The position numbers were made by a program, and so were the translations under genes. The notes under the pieces were generated by a model. That model did not search any database. It saw only the letters and a program-made list of their open reading frames with translations, and was not told the origin of the DNA. From JAAUTT01 sp038213375 (GTDB lineage Bacteria > Bacteroidota > Bacteroidia > Bacteroidales > JAAUTT01), in NCBI GenBank assembly GCA_038213375.1, contig JBBQTB010000009.1:62001-126000 (forward strand): a stretch of 64,000 nucleotides of DNA. The letters run 5' to 3'. Of the stretch, positions 45,809 through 53,491 are shown in pieces; the stretch's first letter is position 1, and every line of letters begins with the position of its first letter.

Positions 45809-47494
45809 ATGAAAATAAAAAATTTAATTCCTGTTCTGCTAATTTCCTTTTTATTGGCAGTTGGATGCAACAAAGACTTGTTGGATGTAAAACCCGTCGA
45901 TAAATTTACGGAAGCCAATGTGTTTACCGATGCAAAAACGCTGGAAATATATGTTAATGGTTGTTATAGAGGATTTTACACATTTGATAAAGTAGGATGG
46001 TGGTTCCCGTTACCACTTGATCATTTTACTTCTCCGTTGTCTGATGAAAATTATGCAAAATTTGATTTCTGGGGTACCTGGACAATCAATCACAATGGTG
46101 CGTTGGATCCTTCAAACTTGGGATGCTTCCAATGGAAGTGGGCGAAACTTTATGAATCGGTAAAAAATTGCAATTTGTTTATGGATAACGTTGCGCTGGC
46201 GAAAAATATTGATCCAGCGTTGGTTGGCCGATACACCGATGAAGTTCGATTTATAAGAGCTTATCTTTATTTTGATCTGCTGAGATATTGGGGTGGAGTG
46301 CCAATTGTAAAAACAGTGCCATCTTTGGATAAGTATGATGTGATTGCAAGAAATACTCCTGATGAAGTGGTCAAATTTATCGTGGATGAACTGGATCAAA
46401 TCCTGAAGGATCCCAAGATACCCAATTCTTTGGCAAAATGTGACGAAACATATAAGGGAAGAGTTACAACTGCAGCAGTTCATGCATTAAAAGCAAGAAC
46501 ATTGCTTTTTTCGGCAAGTGCAATATTCAATCCGCCCAATGACCGGGCAAAATGGGATAAAGCTGCCACTGCCGGCAAGGCTGCCATTGATTATGCCGAA
46601 GCAAACGGCCATCAGCTTGTTCCCGATTATGGAGGTATTTTTATTACTCCATTCAATATGGAAGAGATTTTTATACGATCCTATAGGAGTCCTTCTGGTG
46701 ATCTCGACATTTGGTCGGGCCTCGAAACCTTTTATAATTCTCCTTCAAATGGAGGATGGACCAGTCTTTGTCCAACTCAGGATATGGTTGAATCATACGA
46801 AACCCTGGATGGAAAAAAAATTACTGATCCTACTTCGGGTTACACTCTGGATCATTTTTGGGAAAACAGGGATCCCCGGTTGGCGCAAAGTATTTTGTTT
46901 GATGGGTCGCAATGGAAAGGTCATAAAATTGAAACCTTTGTTCCTGGTGGTGTCGATTCGAACGAAGCTCCCGTGGGCTATTGGAATTATAGTATCACTG
47001 GCTATTTTGTAAAAAAATTCCTGAAGGAAGACGTTGTGCCTGGAGATTATGATTCCAAAAGGGGAACACCTGTGCACAATGTCATTTTCCGTTTGGCTGA
47101 ATTATATCTCAACTATGCCGAAACCCAAATTGAATTAGGCAATGATGCTGAAGCACAAAAGTACATTAATTTAGTAAGGGCTCGTTCCAACATGCCAAAC
47201 ATTACCGATAATGGTGCAGCATTAAAAGAAAGGTATCGCAATGAACGTAAGGTTGAATTGTTTATGGAAAACCATCGTTATCATGATTTACGACGTTGGG
47301 ATATTGCCACCAGTATTATGAATAATAAACCTATCCGTGGGATTGATATTAAAAAAGCGGTGGATGGCACGAAAACATATACTATAGTTGACCGGCAGGT
47401 GATTATGTTCCCCGAAAAATACCGGTTCGTCCCAATTCCAAAGGAAGAGATTGATCGCAGCAACAAAATACTGATTCAAAACCCGGGATATTAA
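45809..47494 (+). CDS. SusD/RagB surface glycan-binding lipoprotein
   Basis: 561 residues. Lipoprotein signal with lipobox AVGC (residues ~16-20), so surface-exposed. SusD family features: AYLYFDLLRYWGGVPIV, AAVHALKARTLLFSASAIFNP (tetratricopeptide helices), and the C-terminal FRLAELYLNYAETQIELGNDAEAQKYINLVRARSNMP, RNERKVELFMENHRYHDLRRWDIA and RFVPIPKEEID. It caps the SusC barrel and hands it glycans. Ordinary length. Last functional gene of the first module; a degraded ORF and a terminator follow. Confidence 0.95.
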   Translation: MKIKNLIPVLLISFLLAVGCNKDLLDVKPVDKFTEANVFTDAKTLEIYVNGCYRGFYTFDKVGWWFPLPLDHFTSPLSDENYAKFDFWGTWTINHNGALDPSNLGCFQWKWAKLYESVKNCNLFMDNVALAKNIDPALVGRYTDEVRFIRAYLYFDLLRYWGGVPIVKTVPSLDKYDVIARNTPDEVVKFIVDELDQILKDPKIPNSLAKCDETYKGRVTTAAVHALKARTLLFSASAIFNPPNDRAKWDKAATAGKAAIDYAEANGHQLVPDYGGIFITPFNMEEIFIRSYRSPSGDLDIWSGLETFYNSPSNGGWTSLCPTQDMVESYETLDGKKITDPTSGYTLDHFWENRDPRLAQSILFDGSQWKGHKIETFVPGGVDSNEAPVGYWNYSITGYFVKKFLKEDVVPGDYDSKRGTPVHNVIFRLAELYLNYAETQIELGNDAEAQKYINLVRARSNMPNITDNGAALKERYRNERKVELFMENHRYHDLRRWDIATSIMNNKPIRGIDIKKAVDGTKTYTIVDRQVIMFPEKYRFVPIPKEEIDRSNKILIQNPGY

Positions 47495-47539
47495 AATGTA
47501 AAGTATTATACTTTATATTTTTTAAAGTAAAGAATGTAG

Positions 47540-47767
47540 GCTGGGTATTTAAATCCCGACGAGCATTTTTTACTTTTTAACGCCGCAATTGAAACTTACT
47601 CAAAAGCCGGTGTATCATATCCTGGAATTGAAGTACTTGGTGGTCCTAAATTTCCATGGCCAGTTGCAGGGAAATATCATTTTACTGTAATGTCGCACGA
47701 CTCATTAAGTGTTCACGAGGTTGGAGCATTTAATATTGCGGTGTTCAAACGTAAAGGAGCTTATTAA
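47540..47767 (+). pseudogene. C-terminal fragment of an unrecognised protein
   Basis: 75 codons are open from after a TAG at 47537 to TAA at 47765, with no plausible start. The sequence has clear protein character (SKAGVSYPGIEVLGGPKFPW, GKYHFTVMSHDSLSVHEVGA, NIAVFKRKGAY) with normal codon use. It looks like the last ~65 residues of a globular enzyme or binding protein. I cannot place the family. It follows susD by 45 bp, so a third gene of the import operon may have been deleted here, leaving its 3' end and the terminator. Confidence 0.5.
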
Positions 47768-47786
47768 CGTAGTAATTCATTTATAA

Positions 47787-47823
47787 AATAGCTATCACCA
47801 AACTGGTGATAGCTATTTTTTTT
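47787..47823 (+). terminator. Rho-independent terminator of the first susCD module
   Basis: AATAGCTATCACCA (47787-47800) pairs with TGGTGATAGCTATT (47804-47817) around a short loop and is followed by a run of T to 47823. Near-perfect 13-14 bp stem. Confidence 0.88.
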
Positions 47824-47904
47824 AAATCATGTTGATGAACATACGTTTACTTTTGTTCTATTGGCAAATATTAATTATAATTTAAAGGATATAAATATAT
47901 TAAC

Positions 47905-48807
47905 ATGTACTATCGATTATTTGTATGTTTGTCTATTAGCACATTACTCATTTTCGCGTCTTGCTTAAAGGATTTGCCGGACAATAAAAACAACGATCTC
48001 TATCAATGGAAGTTAAGAGGAAATGTAAAAACACTATCCGAGATCAATTATTCAAAATCCGGAAAGTATAAGACGAATATTTCATTTAATAAAGATGGTT
48101 ATGTTTTGGAACAATCTTCCTTCAACCCTGATGGATCGCTTATAAGAAAATGGAAATACGATTATGATTCGCTAAACCATAAACAAAAACGATATTGCTA
48201 TGTATTACGCGATAGTTTATCCTATATTCTTAAATATTACTATAATAACAAAGGAAAACTTATATCTTTAAGAATATCAGATATCGATACTATTTCAAAA
48301 TTAAGAACCACCATTTTGTATGATGACAATCAGAATATAATTGAGGAAAATACATTCGGACAAAAACTAAACCTTGAACAACAGGTAAAATATACTTTTG
48401 ACAGCAATAACCGGGTAATAGATGAAAATCATATTGACTTATTAAATAACCAGCAATGGAAGCAAAAATATACTTATAATGTTAATAGTAAAGATGAAGA
48501 AATTGCCTATTTCTCCCCAAATAACATCCTTTTAAAAAAAATCACATACAAATATATAAAGAAAAAAAATCCTTCACTGATATGTTATTATGATGCCACC
48601 AATAAACTTGTAAGTACTACCGAATATGCATATAATCATTATGGGGATGCAATTGAAATAATTGAAAAAAATATAATCAACAAGCAGCAAAATATCCAAA
48701 TATCTAATTATAAATATGATAAAAATGGGAACTGGACATTTTTATCTGAATATAAAAATCAAAATCCCGAAAATTTAAATACCAGAGAATTGAAATATTA
48801 CAAATAA
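47905..48807 (+). CDS. Lipoprotein with RHS/YD-like repeats
   Basis: 300 residues, very AT-rich coding sequence. A lipobox (IFASC, Cys ~20) follows a hydrophobic signal. The mature part consists of about seven imperfect repeats of the type Y-x-Y-D/N-x-x-x-x-x: YDYDSLNHKQKR, YYYNNKGKLIS, LYDDNQNIIEEN, YTFDSNNRVIDEN, YTYNVNSKDEE, YAYNHYGDAIEI and YKYDKNGNW. This is the YD-repeat pattern of RHS-like beta-ribbon proteins found in small Bacteroidota lipoproteins. Function unknown; no toxin domain is attached. Its base composition is more AT-rich than its neighbours, so it may belong to the accessory region that extends to about 51.3 kb. Confidence 0.75.
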   Translation: MYYRLFVCLSISTLLIFASCLKDLPDNKNNDLYQWKLRGNVKTLSEINYSKSGKYKTNISFNKDGYVLEQSSFNPDGSLIRKWKYDYDSLNHKQKRYCYVLRDSLSYILKYYYNNKGKLISLRISDIDTISKLRTTILYDDNQNIIEENTFGQKLNLEQQVKYTFDSNNRVIDENHIDLLNNQQWKQKYTYNVNSKDEEIAYFSPNNILLKKITYKYIKKKNPSLICYYDATNKLVSTTEYAYNHYGDAIEIIEKNIINKQQNIQISNYKYDKNGNWTFLSEYKNQNPENLNTRELKYYK

Positions 48808-49153
48808 AATTTATGTTGTGAATTAAAAAATCAAAAATGACTCGGAAAGGACAATAATTAATTTCAAAACATGTGATTTTTTCAGTTATAGCAAGCAACT
48901 TTTAGTCGCACTTATGAAACGTGCGAGAGTTCGTGAACACTTCACTACCCACCATTACTGCCTTTGCCAGCGAGCTATGAACTTTCAAATTACACTGAAA
49001 CCCGCATGATGCATACTCTATGTGTTATGACTAAACCCTAGGTACATTGTTCTGAGCAGCTCACCGTGCAAATTCAATTGGCGGGTTAGTCTACTCGATC
49101 AGCGGCATGTGCTTTTCTATCCATAAAGGTCTATGAGTTTAAATTTGCAGGCG
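48808..49153. other. Non-coding stretch at the left side of the accessory island
   Basis: About 345 bp with no supported gene. From ~48900 to ~49140 the base composition is more balanced than the genes on either side, with short inverted pieces such as CGCAC...GTGCG (48906-48920). It resembles no tRNA, rRNA or known insertion sequence end I can name. It may contain the boundary of the element. Confidence 0.4.
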
Positions 49154-50140
49154 TCATAAATTACTAAACTGATTCTTGACATAAGGTTTGTCAGTAAGTT
49201 TCTCAAGCATTTTAATTCTTGTTTCCATTTGGTGCATGATGGTCTTATCGTAATCGTTTTTAGAGTCGCCCAATTTGTTAACTAAAACGAAAAGTTCAAT
49301 CGCAATAAAAAACAGAAATATTAAAGCCCAAACCGCCAACGCGACACTTGATGAAAATAGAATTGAAAAAAGGATTTTTAGTTCATCAAGGAACCCCTTT
49401 TTTGATTTTAAGTCCTTCTCAAGTAAATCTTGAATGTTTAACTTCTCATTCTCTTTTCTCGTTTTTTGCTCTCTTAGATATTTTATTTGCGCAACAATTG
49501 ATGGAATCATTTCGGCTTTCGGATTTGGGATTGAATTATTCGTAACTGTTCTGTTGGTCAAAACCAATTTTCGGGTATCGGAATCTTTTTCGTATTGGTT
49601 AGTCGTTGAAGGAATATAAATTGTAGGATTTTTTCCAATGTCAATAATTGTGTTTACTCTTTCGATCTCCTTTAATTGAATTGAATTGTCAAGTTGCTGA
49701 ATTTGTGATGTAAGTTCCTGTGTTTTGATAGGAAGCAATCTGTTTACTTCTGTCTGTATGTTACTTATTTGGACTTTTTCTACATCATCCTTGAAAATTA
49801 TTTGGTCAAGAATGACAGAACCAATAACAGCCATTACAATTCCAATTATAACACGAAAATAATAAGCTAGCGAATTTCTTCCGATTGATAAAATAATTTG
49901 TCTCTCAATCTGAATCACCATAACTAACATTACTAATGCCCCAATTAATGAAATATACAAGTCACCATGCAAGTAGCGTTGCGTAAATGCATATCCTATA
50001 AAGGACCACAATGTGCATACAATTAAAAGTGCAGAAAGATATTTCTTTACTGCTTTGGCACTCGCTTCACTTGAATTTTTTACAATCGCATAATTGTATC
50101 CTGTCAAGAAGCACCCGAATTTTACCCATAAATCTTTCAT
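49154..50140 (-). CDS. DUF4407 membrane protein
   Basis: 328 residues. It opens with GCFLTGYNYAIVKNSSEASAKAVKKYLSALLIV, the typical DUF4407 start, followed by membrane helices at about residues 35-55, 60-80 (LISLIGALVMLVMVIQ) and 92-112 (FRVIIGIVMAVIGSVILDQII), then a long soluble coiled-coil-prone region (~115-260: VEKVQISNIQTEVNRLLPIKTQELTSQIQQLDNSI..., IKYLREQKTRKENEKLNIQDLLEKDLK), and a fourth helix near 268-292 (ILFSSSVALAVWALIFLFFIAIELFV). The layout of helices around a coiled coil suggests a sensor, effector or scaffold in the inner membrane. Function of DUF4407 is unknown. It is the last gene of a three-gene minus-strand unit, 12 bp after its partner. Confidence 0.85.
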   Translation of the reverse strand: MKDLWVKFGCFLTGYNYAIVKNSSEASAKAVKKYLSALLIVCTLWSFIGYAFTQRYLHGDLYISLIGALVMLVMVIQIERQIILSIGRNSLAYYFRVIIGIVMAVIGSVILDQIIFKDDVEKVQISNIQTEVNRLLPIKTQELTSQIQQLDNSIQLKEIERVNTIIDIGKNPTIYIPSTTNQYEKDSDTRKLVLTNRTVTNNSIPNPKAEMIPSIVAQIKYLREQKTRKENEKLNIQDLLEKDLKSKKGFLDELKILFSILFSSSVALAVWALIFLFFIAIELFVLVNKLGDSKNDYDKTIMHQMETRIKMLEKLTDKPYVKNQFSNL

Positions 50141-50152
50141 CTGTAAATATTT

Positions 50153-50713
50153 TTACTTTAAAATCTTTGATTGAGTAATTGCAGACAAGCCACGCATAAA
50201 TCCTTTTTGGTATGAAAGAATTACTCTTTCTATCATGCCAGTTCCAGATTCTATTTCCGATGCAATTATATTCACTTCTTCAATATCTTTTATTGCTTTT
50301 TCCTTTTCGGACTTTAACTCTTCAACTAAGTCAATTAATCCAGCTCTGCTCCTTGAACTAATATGAAAGTCATAATCTTTAATTTTCTTTTCGTAATAAT
50401 TATTGACTCGCTTAATGAGTATTTGCAAGTCAAGTTTTATTAGTTTAATTCCGTTTGATTTATTGCTGTCATCAGCATTTGTAAGTACATCGTCATACCC
50501 TCTTGTTTCGTAATCAGCTTGAAGAAAAGCATATACAACATCAATGCCGTTTGCCACACCAATGGAGGAATACATTGTTTGTTGCCCTTGCGGTTCTTTA
50601 TCCTCTACAAAAAGTTCACGTGGAACTTCAGTAGTTTCATGATTTGCCATAGTGTCATTTGCACGTGAAGTGGTTTGCGGTTGGTTTTGTTTAAAGAAAT
50701 TAAATAGTCCCAT
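50153..50713 (-). CDS. Hypothetical soluble protein with coiled coil, partner of DUF4407
   Basis: 186 residues; no family recognised. Residues 1-45 are polar and probably disordered (NQPQTTSRANDTMANHETTEV). The middle is mixed alpha/beta with GIDVVYAFLQADYETRGYDDVLTN. Residues ~88-165 are helical and charged, with heptad character: LIKLDLQILIKRVNNYYEKKI, GLIDLVEELKSEKEKAIKDIEEVNIIASEIESG, and a final helix YQKGFMRGLSAITQSKIL. No signal peptide or membrane span. The coiled coil could dock on the coiled coil of the DUF4407 protein; that is inference from position and structure. The distance to the upstream HNH gene is 28 bp. Confidence 0.7.
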   Translation of the reverse strand: MGLFNFFKQNQPQTTSRANDTMANHETTEVPRELFVEDKEPQGQQTMYSSIGVANGIDVVYAFLQADYETRGYDDVLTNADDSNKSNGIKLIKLDLQILIKRVNNYYEKKIKDYDFHISSRSRAGLIDLVEELKSEKEKAIKDIEEVNIIASEIESGTGMIERVILSYQKGFMRGLSAITQSKILK

Positions 50714-50741
50714 TGCTATAAGATTTTATTTTGTGAATAAA

Positions 50742-51053
50742 TTATTTTATGTATTTGGTAGGCACTTTATAAAGACGGTGTCCCTTTTGGTGACAACTCT
50801 CGCAAAGTGTTATCATCAAATTGTGGGAATATTCCCAAGGATTTCTGAATGTATTAAGTGTACGTGAGAAATGATATTGTCTATGATGAACGTGTAATTT
50901 ATTGTCCGATTTACAAATAAAGCACATATTTTTGTCTCTTTCAAGAAGCTCTTTTCGTTTTGATTTCCATCGCGGATCAAACAGTGCTGCACCATAAGGC
51001 CCATGGTTTAGTGTTGTTTCGTCGTTCGTGATTAAGCCAAAGTCAGTATTCAT
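50742..51053 (-). CDS. Small HNH endonuclease
   Basis: 103 residues from the ATG at 51053. A TTG at 51113 is in frame but a TAACTTTG promoter-like motif lies just before the ATG, so the shorter form is preferred. The HNH core is complete: CFICKSDNKLHVHHRQYHF with the catalytic His, a YSHNLMITLCESCHQKGHR segment with Asn and the second CxxC, giving two Cys pairs for structural zinc. The N-terminus (FDPRWKSKRKELLERD) resembles other free-standing HNH proteins. It would nick or cut DNA in the cytoplasm. It heads a unit with a coiled-coil protein and a DUF4407 membrane protein, and lies directly beside a decayed tyrosine recombinase. Confidence 0.85.
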   Translation of the reverse strand: MNTDFGLITNDETTLNHGPYGAALFDPRWKSKRKELLERDKNMCFICKSDNKLHVHHRQYHFSRTLNTFRNPWEYSHNLMITLCESCHQKGHRLYKVPTKYIK

Positions 51054-51058
51054 AGCTG

Positions 51059-51066
51059 CAAAGTTA
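51059..51066 (-). promoter_or_regulatory. -7 promoter element (TAACTTTG) of the HNH/DUF4407 unit
   Basis: On the minus strand TAACTTTG (exact TAnnTTTG consensus) ends five bases before the ATG at 51053. Transcription would begin at or next to the start codon, giving a nearly leaderless mRNA. No clear -33 element. Confidence 0.5.
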
Positions 51067-51097
51067 AATTTATTCTTTCGGTTGAATATCGCATTTT

Positions 51098-51259
51098 TTA
51101 TAATCCTAAACAATCAGTCGGCTTGTTTTTTTGAAATTTATTTTTTTGAAAGATGGTGTAATTTTCGGTGGTTTTGCTGTTTTTATATCCTAATAATCGT
51201 TGAATATACCTTAAATCAATACCGTTTTCTAATAAATGGGTGGTAAAACTGTGACTCAG
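51098..51259 (-). pseudogene. Tyrosine recombinase/integrase remnant (C-terminal catalytic part)
   Basis: Reading on the minus strand from 51259: LSHSFTTHLLENGIDLRYIQ then RLLGYKNSKTTENYTIFQKN and a TAA at 51098. This is the box II region of XerC/D-type recombinases, where relatives read LRHSFATHLLENGTDLRYIQELLGHKSSKTTEIYTH. The catalytic Arg of L-R-H is Ser here, and the tyrosine is in TENYT. Everything upstream is lost: a stop codon lies four codons before. So the gene is inactive, and it dates the neighbouring genes as part of a mobile element. The adjacent 51260-51470 stretch has only a 50-codon open frame I cannot assign. Confidence 0.82.
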
Positions 51260-51472
51260 GGAAAGACATTACTAACACGCGACATCGCGATAAGTAGCGA
51301 CGATGGTGGACTCCTGCGTTGGAAAATTGACCGACCTTTCATTGCCATAAATCTAAGTATTCCTAATATTGCCAATAAAATAACAATCGCCGAATCGTTG
51401 GAAATTCCATGAAAAGTGACTTTGTGCAATGTATTTTTTTAACTTGCGGCAAAAATTATCTAGTAATTTTTG

Positions 51473-52063
51473 ATGGTGAACGAAACTGAATTTACACAAC
51501 CATTACGCGCAGGCGATGAAGCGGCATTTGAAGAACTGTTCAAATGTCACTTTTTACCATTATGTCAATATGCCAATCATTTTATTAAGGATAAAACGTT
51601 GTCAGAAGAAATTGTGGAGGATTTTTTCTGCTGGCTTTGGGAAAACTCCGAAACTATTAGCATTACTGCTTCACTAAGAGCTTACCTGTTCCGAAGTATT
51701 CACAATAAGTGCATGAAACACTTACGGCATGCCGCTGTTGAGCAAAAATACCGAGAGACGGTTAATTATTCTTTACTTGATCAGGAGTTGCATCAACCCC
51801 AATCAGCTCATTACCCTTTAGCCAATTTAATTGCTAAAGAACTTGGTGTTGCAATTGAGAAGGCGATTGACGGGTTGCCAAATCAATGCAAAGAAATATT
51901 TCTGTTACATCGCAACAAAGAATTATCATATCCTGAAATTGCGAAAAAAACCGGTTTATCCGTCAATACTATAAAAACGCAGATGAGCAGGGCACTGAAG
52001 AAACTGCGTACCGAGCTTAAAGATTATCTCCCATTATTGTTGTGGTATTTTATTTATCGTTAG
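51473..52063 (+). CDS. ECF sigma-70 factor, second import module
   Basis: 196 residues from the ATG at 51473 (one codon after an in-frame TTG). Region 2: AFEELFKCHFLPLCQYANHFIKDKTLSEEIVEDFFCWLWEN. Region 4: IDGLPNQCKEIFLLHRNKEL and SYPEIAKKTGLSVNTIKTQM, an HTH for -35 recognition. It is clearly homologous to the sigma factor at 39226, sharing SAHYPLANLI and AIEKAIDGLPNQC-type blocks. The FecR gene starts 97 bp downstream rather than directly at the stop. It should transcribe the susCD pair at 53-58 kb on signal. Confidence 0.92.
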   Translation: MVNETEFTQPLRAGDEAAFEELFKCHFLPLCQYANHFIKDKTLSEEIVEDFFCWLWENSETISITASLRAYLFRSIHNKCMKHLRHAAVEQKYRETVNYSLLDQELHQPQSAHYPLANLIAKELGVAIEKAIDGLPNQCKEIFLLHRNKELSYPEIAKKTGLSVNTIKTQMSRALKKLRTELKDYLPLLLWYFIYR

Positions 52064-52159
52064 TCGCAAATTACGGGTTTTACTAAATACTCTATTTTTT
52101 TTACTTCCCTTGTCACCCTGTTTAACTTTTCAGGGGTCTATTATGCAGAAATCAATCTC

Positions 52160-53326
52160 ATGAAAAAGTTAGAAGAATATCCGGAAATTACCGACGATCT
52201 GGTTAAATATATTGCAGGTTCGGCGAATTTTGATGAACGTAAAAAAGCTAAAATATGGATAGCTCAAAATGAACAAAACCGTAAATATTTCGATGAGCTG
52301 AAGGATGTTCATGAGGCTTCGGTTGTGTCGGCTACTGGCTCAGATTTTAATTCGGACACCTCTTGGGAAAGAGTAAAGAGCAGGTTTTACAAAAGAAAAT
52401 CTGAACGGTTACTTAACCGGCAACAAGAGAACAAACAAAGAGATTTAAAAAATCAATGGTTTCGAATTGCAGCTATTTTTATTCTGGCTTTTACTCTTGG
52501 CGGTTTTTTGATTTATTACATTAGTGATTACAGAATCAAACAACAACCAGTTGTATTTAACGAAGTATTAACACCGTTTGGATCGAGGTCGTCGCTTGTT
52601 CTGGCTGATGGAACCAAAGTTTGGCTAAACGCCGGAAGCAAATTAAGTTATCCGGTAAATTTTTCCGAGGCTTCGCGAGATGTTTATTTGGAAGGTGAAG
52701 CTTATTTTGATGTAAAAAAAATGACAAAAAAGAAATTTATTGTCCATGCATCAAATATCAATATCAACGTGTTGGGTACAGAATTTAATGTTACAGCTTA
52801 CCCTGGAGAAAAAACAATACAAACTACTCTTGTAAGAGGGCGCATAATAATTGAAGGTGCGGGGAAATGGTATTCGGCAATTCAATCGACTGAACTAAAC
52901 CCTAATCAAACAGCTACTTATATTAAGAACTTAAATACTCTGGTTACCAAAAATTCGGAAATCGAAAAGAAGACGCAAAAAATTAAAGCAGTAAATAAAG
53001 AAATTAAACAGTTAACAATTACAGCCAAAATCGATCCGATAGTTTATACTTCGTGGAAAGATCACAAGTGGTTCATAGTTTCGGAAGAATTGCAGAGTTT
53101 GGCTACCAAATTGGAACGCCGCTATGATGTTAAAATTATTTTCACAAACGAGTCCCTCAAAAATTACAAATTTACAGGAACGCTCACCGATGAAACCTTA
53201 CAGCAGGTTTTAAACATCATAAAAATCACATCGCCAATAGAATATGAGATTGTAAACAAAAATGTAACATTCAAAATAAATACGAAGTCAAAAAAATCGT
53301 ATGATGAGCTTTTAATAAACAGGTAA
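52160..53326 (+). CDS. FecR-family anti-sigma protein, second import module
   Basis: 388 residues. Cytoplasmic part with YPEITDDLVKYIAGSANFDERKKAKIWI, membrane helix near residues 98-120 (FRIAAIFILAFTLGGFLIYYI), periplasmic FecR domain with LTPFGSRSSLVLADGTKVWLNAGSKLSYPVNF, GEAYFDVKKM, VLGTEFNVTAYPGEKTIQTTLVRGR, and a C-terminal STN-like part (LATKLERRYDVKIIFTNESLKNYKFTGTLTDETLQQVLNII). Role as for the first-module FecR: it restrains its sigma factor until SusC signals. Upstream, GTCACCCTG with T-rich flanks resembles the DNA before the second FecR gene of the other module. Confidence 0.92.
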   Translation: MKKLEEYPEITDDLVKYIAGSANFDERKKAKIWIAQNEQNRKYFDELKDVHEASVVSATGSDFNSDTSWERVKSRFYKRKSERLLNRQQENKQRDLKNQWFRIAAIFILAFTLGGFLIYYISDYRIKQQPVVFNEVLTPFGSRSSLVLADGTKVWLNAGSKLSYPVNFSEASRDVYLEGEAYFDVKKMTKKKFIVHASNININVLGTEFNVTAYPGEKTIQTTLVRGRIIIEGAGKWYSAIQSTELNPNQTATYIKNLNTLVTKNSEIEKKTQKIKAVNKEIKQLTITAKIDPIVYTSWKDHKWFIVSEELQSLATKLERRYDVKIIFTNESLKNYKFTGTLTDETLQQVLNIIKITSPIEYEIVNKNVTFKINTKSKKSYDELLINR

Positions 53327-53381
53327 CTAATTGTTAATATATTATATGTTAGCCTATGTAACAATCCGGAGCAAAAACAAA

Positions 53382-53412
53382 AACCGCAGGATGGTATGAA
53401 CACCCAGCGGTT
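53382..53412 (+). promoter_or_regulatory. Leader hairpin upstream of susC (second module)
   Basis: AACCGC (53382-53387) pairs with GCGGTT (53407-53412); inner AGG and ACCC bases add partial pairing. It lies 80 bp before the susC ATG, the same position as the hairpin at 42302, and both follow an AAAAAC-rich run. Confidence 0.55.
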
Positions 53413-53491
53413 CGCTTACAGAAAAATAACAGGAATATACGGGTATGAACCGAGTTCTTCCGAATTAATTAACTAAATAGCAAACAAATTT

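Noticed and set aside
48900..49140. Group II intron end or small structured RNA in the balanced-composition stretch
   Set aside because: I could not find a domain V hairpin, a tRNA-like cloverleaf or any known riboswitch motif.
51261..51420. 50-codon plus-strand open frame (RDIAISSDDGGLLRWKIDRP and so on) as a gene
   Set aside because: No start codon, no recognisable similarity and located in decayed island-border DNA.
48902..52070. Short direct repeat TTAGTCGCA near 48902 and near 52062, as possible att sites of the island
   Set aside because: Nine bases is too short to be meaningful, and the right copy lies after the sigma factor gene, which clearly belongs to the second import module.
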